Source: Curtanaerobium respiraculi (GTDB lineage: Bacteria > Actinomycetota > Coriobacteriia > Coriobacteriales > Eggerthellaceae). Taken from it: 46,965 nt of DNA. The translations under genes and the position numbers were made by a program. The first letter of the stretch is position 1. Every line of letters begins with the position of its first letter. The stretch is taken from the NCBI RefSeq assembly GCF_024609215.1, contig NZ_JANIPD030000006.1, positions 1 through 46,965 of the forward strand, given 5' to 3'. Shown here piece by piece: positions 1-7,131 of the stretch. A model generated the notes under the pieces. The model worked only from the letters and a program-made list of their open reading frames with translations. It searched no databases and was not told the DNA's origin.

Positions 1-2
1 TG

Positions 3-611
3 CGCATGCTCGGCACCGTCGTGGGCCCGCACCACACCCACATGATCCCCAAGGGGCTGCCCGGCGAGGGGAACGTCATGGTCTACGACAACGGCGGCTG
101 GGCCGGCTACGGCGACCCCTGCCAGCACTCCCGCATGGGGCTGAAGGTCACGCGCCGCGACGGCAGCCGCGTCGTGGAGTTCGACCCCACCACGCTCGAG
201 ATCAAGTGGGAGCTCAAGGACACCAACGCCGACGGCGATTTCATGTTCAACGCCCACTACTTCTACAGCCCGCTGACCAGCGACGCCCAGCGCCTGCCCA
301 ACGGCAACACGTTCATCTGCGAGGGCACGAGCGGTCGTTTCATGGAGTACACCCCCGATAAGGAACTGGTTTGGGAGTACATGTACCCCTACACCGGCAA
401 GGCGCTGCTCTACCGCGCCTACCGCATCCCCTACGAGTGGATCCCCCAGCTGGAGAAGCCCGAGGAGACGGCGATCGAGCCGCTGGATGTCAGCGAATTC
501 CACCTGCCCGGCTCAGGCACCTGCGATGTGGATGCTGCGGCGGTCTCCGTGGAAGGTGCGCGGGGATTCGGCGGCGAGGCGATGGCGCATTGCGTGGAGA
601 GCCTGGACTAA
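3..611 (+). CDS. Arylsulfotransferase (ASST family), C-terminal part
   Basis: The reading frame is open at the left edge, so only about the last 200 residues are present. ASST enzymes move sulfate from one phenolic sulfate ester to another phenol in the periplasm. The visible part has the HTHM segment (residues about 11-14 of the fragment) typical of the beta-propeller active-site region, and propeller-blade repeats such as RLPNGNTFICEG and GRFMEYTPDKELVWEY. The N-terminus, any signal sequence and the start codon lie outside the window. The protein stops at TAA 609-611 and a 216-base gap follows before metG. Family assignment is fairly sure; the substrate is unknown. ASST paralogues are common in Eggerthellaceae (family knowledge). 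Confidence 0.8.
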   Translation, partial: RMLGTVVGPHHTHMIPKGLPGEGNVMVYDNGGWAGYGDPCQHSRMGLKVTRRDGSRVVEFDPTTLEIKWELKDTNADGDFMFNAHYFYSPLTSDAQRLPNGNTFICEGTSGRFMEYTPDKELVWEYMYPYTGKALLYRAYRIPYEWIPQLEKPEETAIEPLDVSEFHLPGSGTCDVDAAAVSVEGARGFGGEAMAHCVESLD

Positions 612-781
612 CCCGGCTAACCCGAGAGCCCGTTCGCGCCGTCGCATCCCATGGGGCGCCTGCGCGCAAAAGCCGGGTCCCGGATTCTGCGACGGGCGCA
701 TAAGATGCCGGGCATCCAAGAAGGGGCCGACTCCGGAATCCATCCGGGGCCGGTCCCTTCATATCGCCCCCATGCCCCTGT

Positions 782-789
782 GCTAGAAT
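782..789 (+). promoter_or_regulatory. Extended -10 promoter upstream of metG
   Basis: The sequence TGCTAGAAT (781-789) is an extended -10 element (TG-n-TAGAAT) ending 38 bases before the metG ATG. No good -35 hexamer is seen at 16-18 bases, as is usual for extended -10 promoters. The same TGnTAGAAT word occurs before veg and before the gene at 40002. The rest of 612-827 contains no convincing gene, T-box leader or strong terminator. Confidence 0.5.
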
Positions 790-827
790 CCACGATTCGC
801 ATACTCGACCAAGGAAAGAGAGCCGCC

Positions 828-2408
828 ATGTCCAAGGGCACTTTCAGCATAACGACGCCTATCTATTACGTGAATGCGGCGCCGCATTTGGGCACCGCGT
901 ACACCACGGTGGGAGCGGACACGCTGTCGCGCTACAAGCGCATGGACGGCTACGATGTCGCGTTCGTGACCGGCATGGACGAGCACGGCCAGAAGGTCGC
1001 CGACACCGCTGCGGAGAGGGGGATGACGCCCCAGGAATGGTGCGACAGCATGGAGCCGGCCTTCCGCGAGGCATGGGATCTGCTGAATATCCGCTACACC
1101 GATTTCGTGCGCACCACCGAACCGCGCCAGGCGCGCACCGTGCAGAGGTTCTGGAACGATCTGCACGGGAAGGGGTGGCTGTACAAGGGCAGCTACGAGG
1201 GCTGGTATTGCGTGCACGAGGAAACGTACTACGCCGAAAGCGACCTTGAAAAGGACGAGGACGGCGTGTACGTGTGCCCCGAATGCAAACGCCCGGTGGA
1301 GCGCGCCGGCGGCGAGGAGAACTGGTTCTTCAAGCTTTCCGCGATGCAGGAGCCGCTGCTGAGGTTCTACGACGAGCATCCGGACTTCATCTTGCCGCAA
1401 ACGCGCCGCAACGAGATCGTCAAGTTCGTGGAAGGCGGCCTGAAGGACCTGTCCATCAGCCGCAGCACGTTCGACTGGGGCGTGCCGCTGCCGTTCGACG
1501 AGGGCCACGTGGCCTACGTGTGGGCGGACGCGCTGCTGGCGTACTTCACGGGCATCGGCTACGCCGACCCCGGCCGCGAGGGCGAGTTCGATGCCCGCTG
1601 GCCGTACCAGTACCATTTCGTGGGCAAGGATATCACGCGCTTCCACTGCGTGATCTGGCCCGCCATGCTGCTGGCCGCGGGCCTGCCCGTGCCGGAGCAC
1701 GTGTTCGGGCATGGATTCCTGCTCACAAAGGGCGAGAAGATGTCCAAGAGCAAGGGCAACGGCGTGCAGCCGAAGGACCTGGTGAAGATCTTCGGGGTGG
1801 ATGCGTACCGCTATTACTTCATGAGCGATGTGCAGTTCGGCCACGATGGCAACATCAGCATGGAGCGCATGGTGCAGGTGTACAACGCCGATTTGGCCAA
1901 CACATGGGGCAACCTGGTGTCGCGCGTGTTCAACATGTGCGGCAAGTACTTCGGCGGAACGGTTCCCGCGGCGCCTGCCGGGGCGGAGTCGAACCCGCTC
2001 GCGCAGGTCGCCGAAGGGCTGTACGCGGCGTATGATGCCTGCATGCGCGACGTGGACTTCACGGGGGCCGCCGCCGCCGTGCAGAAGCTCGCCGGCGCCG
2101 CGAACCATTACGTGGAGGACAGCGCCCCGTGGAATCTGGCGAAGGATCCCGCGAAGGCAGACGACCTGGCTGCCGTCATATACAACGCGCTCGAGGCATG
2201 CCGCATCATCGCGCTGTTCATGGCGCCGTTCATGCCCACGACGTCGGCGGAGGTGTTCCGCCGACTGGGCCTGGGCGCGCTGGAGGAGTGCACGGATATC
2301 GAAGCGGCGTCTGCGTGGGGCCGGCTGCCTGTCGGCAACCGGGTGGAGAAGGGCGACCCTCTGTTCCCGCGCCTGGACGCGGATGCCATCGATCTGGATA
2401 TGGAATAG
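828..2408 (+). CDS. metG: Methionyl-tRNA synthetase
   Basis: This class I aminoacyl-tRNA synthetase charges tRNA-Met with methionine in the cytoplasm. The 526-residue protein has the HIGH-type motif as PHLGT (about residue 20), a zinc-knob region containing one CPEC pair (about 150), a WG-rich catalytic core, and the KMSKSKGN signature (about 305). It ends soon after the anticodon-binding helical domain and lacks the C-terminal EMAP-type tRNA-binding domain of the longer Bacillus form. The ATG at 828 is chosen because GGAAAGAG precedes it and the family's N-terminus (ITTPIYYVN) starts right after; the frame is open further upstream but without homology-like sequence. tatD follows after 6 bases, so the two are probably cotranscribed. 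Confidence 0.96.
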   Translation: MSKGTFSITTPIYYVNAAPHLGTAYTTVGADTLSRYKRMDGYDVAFVTGMDEHGQKVADTAAERGMTPQEWCDSMEPAFREAWDLLNIRYTDFVRTTEPRQARTVQRFWNDLHGKGWLYKGSYEGWYCVHEETYYAESDLEKDEDGVYVCPECKRPVERAGGEENWFFKLSAMQEPLLRFYDEHPDFILPQTRRNEIVKFVEGGLKDLSISRSTFDWGVPLPFDEGHVAYVWADALLAYFTGIGYADPGREGEFDARWPYQYHFVGKDITRFHCVIWPAMLLAAGLPVPEHVFGHGFLLTKGEKMSKSKGNGVQPKDLVKIFGVDAYRYYFMSDVQFGHDGNISMERMVQVYNADLANTWGNLVSRVFNMCGKYFGGTVPAAPAGAESNPLAQVAEGLYAAYDACMRDVDFTGAAAAVQKLAGAANHYVEDSAPWNLAKDPAKADDLAAVIYNALEACRIIALFMAPFMPTTSAEVFRRLGLGALEECTDIEAASAWGRLPVGNRVEKGDPLFPRLDADAIDLDME

Positions 2409-2414
2409 GGCGCC

Positions 2415-3398
2415 GTGTCGGTTTCCCGCGCGAAAGACAGGTCGAGGCGTGCCGATTCGACGTCCTACGATTTCGCTTTCCGCATCAGGCGGAAGAGCGG
2501 TACGTGCAAGGACGTGCCCGCACCCGAGCCGGCTCTGGAGGGCTCCCTTGCCGACACCCATTGCCACCTGGGGTCGCTGTCGCGCTGCGATATGAGCCTC
2601 GCCCGCGCCGGCTACCACGGCGTCGATTTCGTCTGCGACATCACGGACGTGGTACAGGATGCCGCGCCATCCCTCGCGGCGGTCGAAGGATGGCGCTTGT
2701 CCGCCCGGGCATGGCTCGACGTCCTCACGCCGAAAAGGCCGGTGGAGGTGCCGCGCGTGCGCGTGGCGTGCGGCTGCCACCCCCATAACGCCAAGGAATA
2801 CGATGGTGAGGCCGAGCGCCGCCTGCTGGGGTTCCTGCGCGATCCGCGCGTCAGCTGCCTCGGCGAGGTGGGCCTCGACTACTTTTACGATCTTTCCCCC
2901 CGCGGCGTGCAGCAGGATGTTTTCCGACGCCAGATCGGGCTTGCCCACGAGACGGGGCTGGTCCTCGCGCTGCACGTGCGCGACGCTCACGAAGACGCCC
3001 TGCGCATCCTCGATGAGGAGGGGTTGCCCGCAGCGGGCACGATACTGCATTGCTGCAGCTTGCCCCCCGATGAGATCCGGCCGTGGATCGACCGGGGGTG
3101 CTTCATTGCCTACGGCGGGGCGGTCACATTCGCCAAGCTGGATGAAGCCCGGGAGGGGGCGAAGCTCGTTCCCGAAGGACGGCTTCTGACGGAGACCGAT
3201 GCCCCGTATATGGCCCCCGTACCGCTGCGCGGGGTCGAGAACGGCCCGGAGTTCACGATGTTCACGGCCGCGAAGCTTGCGGACGTGCGCGGTATTCGAC
3301 CGGGCGATGAACGTCGCGCGTTCCTCGCGCAGCTCCATAAGAACGCAGTCAGCCTACTGGACAGGGAGCCGATGCCATGGCAACGCGTCGAACGGTGA
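2415..3398 (+). CDS. tatD: TatD-family metal-dependent hydrolase
   Basis: TatD proteins are TIM-barrel metal-dependent DNases. The metal ligands are visible: DTHCH (about residues 48-52), GEVGLDY (about 150), the His in LALHVRD (about 190), ILHCCS (about 213), and the ETDAPYMAP signature (about 260). At 327 residues it is longer than the usual 255-265, because about 45 unaligned residues precede DTHCH and extra residues follow it. The start is GTG 2415; no ATG lies between it and the DTHCH motif, so a GTG start or an internal alternative start is needed. The gene follows metG by 6 bases and its end overlaps the next gene by 22 bases. The metG-tatD order matches metS-yabD of Bacillus. Confidence 0.9.
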   Translation: MSVSRAKDRSRRADSTSYDFAFRIRRKSGTCKDVPAPEPALEGSLADTHCHLGSLSRCDMSLARAGYHGVDFVCDITDVVQDAAPSLAAVEGWRLSARAWLDVLTPKRPVEVPRVRVACGCHPHNAKEYDGEAERRLLGFLRDPRVSCLGEVGLDYFYDLSPRGVQQDVFRRQIGLAHETGLVLALHVRDAHEDALRILDEEGLPAAGTILHCCSLPPDEIRPWIDRGCFIAYGGAVTFAKLDEAREGAKLVPEGRLLTETDAPYMAPVPLRGVENGPEFTMFTAAKLADVRGIRPGDERRAFLAQLHKNAVSLLDREPMPWQRVER

Positions 3399-3916
3399 TA
3401 TGCGGCTCGCCGCACGCCGGCGGGGCCTCCCAGCGTGCGTGCGGGGAAGCGGTCGAACTCCTTGAGAAACGGTTCCCCGGCGATGCGGTGCAGATGATCG
3501 CCGCAGGGCGCCTCGGCGTCGAAGGTTGCGTGGGGTGCGATGCCTGCCGAGATACGCACCGCTGCTTCCGGCGCGACGCCATGGACGGCGTGCTGGAAGC
3601 CCTTGCGGCATCGGACGAGCTCTACCTCGCCGTCCCCGTGTACTTCGCGGGGGCACCCTCCCAGTTCAAAGCGGTGCTCGATCGCTTGCAGCCCCTGTAT
3701 TGGAAATGGGCCGACACCCCGAGGGGGGATCGTGTGCCGTTTCGCCCCGCGCGGCTGATGGTGATAGGCGGCGGGGGTGATCCGCATGGGTTCGAACCGC
3801 TGGTGGGGAGCGTGCGGTCGGCGTTGGCAGTTGCCCGATTCTCCGTCGAGCGCGTGGAGGCTTCGATCGGCGACGATCCGCGCGGCCATATCCGGGCATG
3901 GCTGGAGGCGCGATGA
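3377..3916 (+). CDS. Flavodoxin-like NAD(P)H:FMN oxidoreductase
   Basis: A 179-residue protein of the NADPH-dependent FMN reductase / iron-sulfur flavoprotein superfamily. The N-terminal strand followed by the phosphate-binding loop (CGSPHAGGASQRA) and the flavin-ring loop (VPVYFAGAPSQFKAVLDR, about residues 84-101) are clear. A small cysteine cluster, GCVGCDACRDTHRC (about residues 50-63), resembles the CxxCxxC segment of iron-sulfur flavoproteins, so an Fe-S cluster is possible but not proven. The gene overlaps tatD by 22 bases and overlaps ksgA in an ATGA. It occupies the place where Bacillus has rnmV between tatD and ksgA. Its redox partner is unknown. Confidence 0.75.
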   Translation: MATRRTVICGSPHAGGASQRACGEAVELLEKRFPGDAVQMIAAGRLGVEGCVGCDACRDTHRCFRRDAMDGVLEALAASDELYLAVPVYFAGAPSQFKAVLDRLQPLYWKWADTPRGDRVPFRPARLMVIGGGGDPHGFEPLVGSVRSALAVARFSVERVEASIGDDPRGHIRAWLEAR

Positions 3917-4779
3917 GCGGAAACGAAGGCAGGCTGTCCCCGTTGGCGACGCCCGCCGCCACGCGCGCGGTGCTGGAGCGCCACGGCCTGTACGCGAAGA
4001 AGTCGTTGGGCCAGAACTTCCTGGTGAACGATGCGATTCTGAAGAAGATCGCGGCGCTCGCCGATCTGAATCCCGCGGATGCGGTGCTCGAGGTGGGACC
4101 GGGCATCGGCACGCTCACGATCGCGCTTCTGAAAACCGCAGGCCGGGTGGTGTCTGTCGAGCGCGACCGCGACTTGCCCGCCGTGCTCGCGGAGACCTGC
4201 GCGCCCTGGAAGGACCGGTTCACGCTGGTCGAGGGCGATGCGCTTGGGCTTGCTCCCGCCCAGCTTCCCTTCGAGCCGACGAAGCTGGTCAGCAACCTGC
4301 CCTATGCCGTCGCGGCGACGGTGGTGCTGGGGTATTTCGAACGGTTCCCCAGCTTGCGCCAGGCGACGGTGATGGTGCAGGCCGAGGTGGCGGACCGCAT
4401 GGCCGCCGCTCCCGGCGCGAAGGACTACGGGGCGTACACGGTCAAGCTGCGCCAGCTCGCGCGGGTGGCGGGCCGCTTCAACGTGGCCCCCGGGAATTTC
4501 TTCCCGCCCCCGCATGTGCAGAGCAGCGTCATCCGCTTGGACCGCGTTGGCGGAGAGGCCGATCCCGCGGTCGCGACGATGGCGGATGCCGCATTCGCCA
4601 ACCGCCGGAAGACCATCGCGAATTCGTGCCGCGCCTATTTCGGGGAGCGTGCGACCGCCGACCAGCTCGCGGCGGTGTTCGCGGAAGCGGGGATCGATCC
4701 CCGGCGCCGGGGGGAGACCCTTTCGCTCGACGATTTCCGCGCTCTCGCGACAGCGGCCCGTTCCGCAAGGCTCGCATAG
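3913..4779 (+). CDS. rsmA: 16S rRNA dimethyladenosine transferase
   Basis: RsmA/KsgA methylates A1518 and A1519 (E. coli numbering) of 16S rRNA with S-adenosylmethionine. The protein shows the QNFLVN entry motif, the SAM-binding loop EVGPGIGTLT (about residues 58-67), the VERD segment, and the catalytic motif SNLPY (about 125). The C-terminal ANRRKTIANS region is typical of the family. I chose ATG 3913, which overlaps the previous stop (ATGA 3913-3916) and has GGAGG at 3904-3908; an in-frame ATG at 3898 would add five residues. At 288 residues the length is normal. It ends the metG operon. Confidence 0.95.
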   Translation: MSGNEGRLSPLATPAATRAVLERHGLYAKKSLGQNFLVNDAILKKIAALADLNPADAVLEVGPGIGTLTIALLKTAGRVVSVERDRDLPAVLAETCAPWKDRFTLVEGDALGLAPAQLPFEPTKLVSNLPYAVAATVVLGYFERFPSLRQATVMVQAEVADRMAAAPGAKDYGAYTVKLRQLARVAGRFNVAPGNFFPPPHVQSSVIRLDRVGGEADPAVATMADAAFANRRKTIANSCRAYFGERATADQLAAVFAEAGIDPRRRGETLSLDDFRALATAARSARLA

Positions 4780-4780
4780 G

Positions 4781-4797
4781 CGTTGCATGTTGCAACG
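4781..4797. repeat. Inverted repeat just after ksgA, in a 386-base gap
   Basis: CGTTGCA (4781-4787) and TGCAACG (4791-4797) form 7-base arms around TGT, starting one base after the ksgA stop. There is no T-tract, so this may be an operator or mRNA 3' structure and not a classical terminator. The rest of the gap (4780-5165) holds three near-direct copies of TTATGAAGC or CATGAAGC between 5013 and 5058, the palindrome GGGAATTCCC (5062-5071), and the veg promoter. I see no gene in it. Confidence 0.45.
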
Positions 4798-5108
4798 TTG
4801 TCGGCATCGGCGCGCAGCCGGGGCGGCGGCCCGCATGCGCTGCGAGACCGCTTCCAGGGCGGCGTCCTCTGCAAGGGGTGTTCGGCTCGGCGCCCGCTTT
4901 TCCTAGGCGCCCTCGATCCGCGCACGTGCCGGGCGGGGCGCGCATCGCTGCCGCCGTTTCCAATGGCGCCCCGTTATCGCTCGTTGCCTTGCGCGTCGCC
5001 CCCTTCTGGGCTCATGAAGCTTATGAAGCGCTGGAAAGCGACTCTTATGAAGCGTTCATGGGGGAATTCCCTCCAACTTGTAGGGAATATGGGAATCATT
5101 GACCGCGA

Positions 5109-5117
5109 TGGTAGAAT
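5109..5117 (+). promoter_or_regulatory. Extended -10 promoter of veg
   Basis: TGGTAGAAT (5109-5117) is an extended -10 element 49 bases upstream of the veg start. No -35 at the normal distance is convincing. An inverted repeat ATTCCC (5066-5071) / GGGAAT (5083-5088) lies just upstream and could be a regulator site. A purine-rich GAGAAAGAAG (5146-5155) serves as the ribosome-binding site. Confidence 0.5.
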
Positions 5118-5165
5118 ACGGGGCGTATTTTTGCGCTCTCGTAATGAGAAAGAAGAATGTAGTAG

Positions 5166-5504
5166 ATGGAACTCGAACAACAGGCAAATATCGTCACCTC
5201 TATCCACGACACGCTCGACTCGTTCGTCGGCCAGCGTCTGCGCGTCCGCGCTAATATGGGGCGGTCCAAGATCATCGAGAGCGAAGGCGTCCTCGTCCAG
5301 GTGCACCCGCAGCTCTTCATCATGGAGGTCGACCATAAGCGGGGCCGCAAAGCTCGCCAATCGTATCAGTATGTCGATGTCCTCACGGGGACCGTGCAGC
5401 TCAGCCAGAATGGCGAATCCCTGTTCGGGCCGCTTCTGGAAGCCCTCAACGAGAAGCCGGAAGACAAGATGACCGTGGAGGCGCCCACGCGGCTGCTCGA
5501 TTAA
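5166..5504 (+). CDS. veg: Veg family protein
   Basis: A 112-residue Veg-family protein. In Bacillus subtilis Veg is abundant and influences biofilm gene control; its biochemical role is not settled. The family core is visible: a helical start, then VGQRLRVRANMGRSKIIESEGVL (split across residues about 20-42), then HPQLFIMEV and SYQYVDVLTGTVQLS. The C-terminal tail of about 25 residues is longer than in Bacillus. The gene follows ksgA, as it does in Firmicutes, but has its own promoter across a 386-base gap. A strong hairpin follows it. Family call is confident. Confidence 0.88.
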   Translation: MELEQQANIVTSIHDTLDSFVGQRLRVRANMGRSKIIESEGVLVQVHPQLFIMEVDHKRGRKARQSYQYVDVLTGTVQLSQNGESLFGPLLEALNEKPEDKMTVEAPTRLLD

Positions 5505-5550
5505 ACGGGCGCTTCCGAAGCCGAAGCGCGGGGTCGCATCGCGTTTTTAC

Positions 5551-5585
5551 AAGCCGGGCCGGATGCTCTCTTCCGGTCCGGCTTT
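5551..5585 (+). terminator. Rho-independent terminator after veg
   Basis: A 13-base-pair stem (5551-5563 with 5572-5584, one G.T pair) closes an 8-base loop and is followed by a short T run at 5583-5585. It begins 47 bases after the veg stop and ends the metG-veg region. The T-tract is weak. Confidence 0.7.
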
Positions 5586-5724
5586 CAGTATGCGAAGGGT
5601 ATCGGAAAGGCTTCCCCGCGCGCATCCGAGTGCTCTCCGCGCGTTGATCGGCCGCTTCTAACCGCGAGCTCGCGAAGTCGTGATTCCGGACCTCGGATCG
5701 CGCATCGAGGTGCGATTTCCCCTC

Positions 5725-5753
5725 TTGACCCTTCCCGAGCGGTTTGTTAGGTT
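5725..5753 (+). promoter_or_regulatory. Sigma-70 type promoter of the Crp/Fnr gene
   Basis: TTGACC (5725-5730) and TAGGTT (5748-5753) are separated by 17 bases, with TG at 5745-5746 giving an extended -10. This is the best-formed promoter in the window. It lies 51 bases before the ATG at 5805. A pyrimidine-rich tract (TTTTCCTTACTTTTTCCTTT) fills the leader. Confidence 0.65.
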
Positions 5754-5804
5754 TTCCTTACTTTTTCCTTTTCCAAGCGGAATCCAAAGCGACGGTGAGC
5801 TTCC

Positions 5805-6491
5805 ATGGACCAGAATGTAGCCGATGCCATAATCAAGAGCACCCTCTTCGCGGGGCTCGCGCGATGCGACCTCGACCTTGCGGTGAAGAAACTCGACGTG
5901 TACCCGTCCTCGTATGAGGACGGTGAACTGCTTCTAAGCCTGGGTTCGATCTGCCGCAACGCGGGCATCGTCGTGTCCGGGAGGGTCCGCATCGACTTCT
6001 ACGACGAGGCGGGCAACCCCTCCACCATCGCTAAACTGGGTCCGGGCGGGAGCTTCGGCGAGGCCATCGCATGCTCGGGGGATCCCAGCTTGGTGCAGGT
6101 GCAGGCTGTCGGCCCCACCCAGGTGCTCTGGATAGACATCCCCCGCATCATGTCGGCGGAATACATGGCGGGAAGCCCCTATGCCGGCATGGTCATGGTG
6201 AACGCCATGCGCCTGCTGGCGCGCAAGAACATGATGCTCAACAGGAAGATGCAGATGCTTGCGCAGAAGAGGCTCCGCGACCGCATCAAGCTTTATCTTC
6301 TGCAGAGGGAGCGCCAAGATGCCGCAAACGATCAGGTCGATTTCGAGATGACGCGGGCGGCGCTCGCGAAATACCTCAGCGCCGATCGCAGCTCCCTCTC
6401 GCGCGAGCTGGGGAAGCTGCGCGATGAAGGCGTGCTGGCCCTGGAGGGGAACACCATCCGCGTGCTCGACAGAAGCTTCCTCGAAACGTAA
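5805..6491 (+). CDS. Crp/Fnr-family transcriptional regulator
   Basis: A 228-residue regulator with an N-terminal cyclic-nucleotide-binding-like beta barrel (about residues 15-130; GPGGSFGEAIA matches the conserved GxFGE turn), a long dimerisation helix (about 130-165), and a C-terminal winged helix-turn-helix (TRAALAKYLSADRSSLSREL, about 180-199). The cAMP-contact arginine context is not conserved and there is no N-terminal cysteine cluster as in FNR, so the effector is unknown. It is transcribed alone from a strong promoter. Its targets cannot be read from the sequence; the anaerobic respiration genes nearby are possible. Start ATG 5805 has only a modest GGTGAG upstream. Confidence 0.88.
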   Translation: MDQNVADAIIKSTLFAGLARCDLDLAVKKLDVYPSSYEDGELLLSLGSICRNAGIVVSGRVRIDFYDEAGNPSTIAKLGPGGSFGEAIACSGDPSLVQVQAVGPTQVLWIDIPRIMSAEYMAGSPYAGMVMVNAMRLLARKNMMLNRKMQMLAQKRLRDRIKLYLLQRERQDAANDQVDFEMTRAALAKYLSADRSSLSRELGKLRDEGVLALEGNTIRVLDRSFLET

Positions 6492-6763
6492 GCGTTCCAG
6501 GTTCGAAAAGCATCTCCCGGAACACGTCGATGTCCGTATCGCTCATGGCCTGCCGCCATTCCGCGTGCTCGGCAGTAAATCCATCGCCAGGCCGTTCGCG
6601 TAGTGGATGACGGTGCCGATGGCGACAGCATCGCGGTCTCGCCGATGAGGCGCGGGCTTGCAGCCCCATGGACGCGGCCACCCGCTCCTGCGTGCAGCCG
6701 AGCTCCTTTCGCCATACGCGAAGGAGCGGGACGAAGTGCCGGATGCCGTGTCGCGTCGGACAT
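6490..6763 (-). pseudogene. Frameshifted XRE-family regulator relic
   Basis: No single frame is intact, but three - strand frames read in order give a helix-turn-helix protein. The first piece (about 6750 to 6664) reads HGIRHFVPLLRVWRKELG then CTQERVAASMG, a typical XRE helix-turn-helix start. The second (about 6635 to 6575) reads DAVAIGTVIHYANGLAMDLL. The third (about 6580 to 6500) reads AEHAEWRQAMSDTDIDVFREM. At least two frameshifts separate them, and a further shift lies just after the ATG at 6763. It overlaps the end of the Crp/Fnr gene region only at its 3' edge. I infer a decayed autoregulated repressor whose operator may be the 16-base palindrome at 6800. Confidence 0.6.
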
Positions 6764-6799
6764 GGTGATCTGACGAATTTTTCAAAAAAGTTTCCGATC

Positions 6800-6815
6800 T
6801 GTTGCTATAGCAACA
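6800..6815. promoter_or_regulatory. Perfect 16-bp palindrome, likely operator
   Basis: TGTTGCTATAGCAACA is a perfect palindrome 37 bases upstream of the ATG of the XRE relic. It contains TGCTATAGC, which resembles an extended -10 on both strands. This geometry fits an operator overlapping divergent promoters, but no intact regulator is next to it. Confidence 0.55.
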
Positions 6816-6838
6816 ACGCGATTTTCGAAACCATGTAA

Positions 6839-6905
6839 GTTAGGGGAGTCTAATTAGAAGGCCCTAACCGAAGAGGCCGCGTATCGGGCGCTTGCGAAGC
6901 GCCCG
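6839..6905 (+). other. Two consecutive hairpins in the leader of a small ORF
   Basis: GTTAGGG (6839-6845) pairs with CCCTAAC (6862-6868) and encloses the palindrome TCTAATTAGA (6849-6858). A second hairpin has a perfect 9-bp stem, CGGGCGCTT (6885-6893) with AAGCGCCCG (6897-6905), and a three-base loop. It ends just before the GGGGAAAGG ribosome-binding site of the 35-codon ORF. I do not recognise a known riboswitch; folding was judged by eye. Confidence 0.5.
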
Positions 6906-6913
6906 GGGAAAGG

Positions 6914-7021
6914 ATGATCTCCATGTCTCAAACCAATCTCCAATCCGTATCGCGTCGCGACTTTCTGAAGTACTGGGATATCTATTTGAATGTCGACTTC
7001 AATAGTGTGAAAGAGGCGTAA
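6914..7021 (+). CDS. Small ORF with Tat-like motif, possible truncated leader
   Basis: A 35-codon ORF with a good ribosome-binding site (GGGGAAAGG, 6905-6913) and starts at ATG 6914 or 6923. Its product includes QSVSRRDFLKYWDIY, and SRRDFLK is a good match to the twin-arginine consensus. The hydrophobic stretch expected after the motif is missing and the frame ends at TAA 7019-7021. It may be the remnant of a Tat-exported enzyme whose body was deleted, or a real small protein. A hairpin (GGGGAGC 7045-7051 / GCTCCCC 7062-7068) follows. It lies 110 bases upstream of the large surface-protein gene. Confidence 0.4.
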   Translation: MISMSQTNLQSVSRRDFLKYWDIYLNVDFNSVKEA

Positions 7022-7044
7022 CGGTTCGCCTACCGGTTTGCGGA

Positions 7045-7068
7045 GGGGAGCTCGATTGAGGGCTCCCC
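7045..7068 (+). terminator. Hairpin after the small ORF
   Basis: A 7-bp G+C-rich stem (7045-7051 with 7062-7068) with a 10-base loop follows the small ORF by 23 bases. The downstream CTGTTTCC gives only a weak T-tract, so termination or attenuation before the surface-protein operon is possible but not certain. Confidence 0.4.
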
Positions 7069-7131
7069 CTGTTTCCAATGAGAACCCATGACGGGTTTGC
7101 CTGAGATTGCTAATAAAGAAAGTGAAGCGAA

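Noticed and set aside
783-3338. Long - strand open frame of 851 codons
   Set aside because: It is the mirror of metG and tatD in GC-rich DNA; its product is arginine/histidine/alanine-rich and shows no family.
5013-5058. Short direct repeats TTATGAAGC as a CRISPR or leader peptide
   Set aside because: Only three imperfect copies, no spacer regularity and no ribosome-binding site. No CRISPR array is seen in the window.
6839-6905. Known riboswitch such as the molybdenum-cofactor element
   Set aside because: The two hairpins lack the conserved bases of any element I know, so only the structure is reported.
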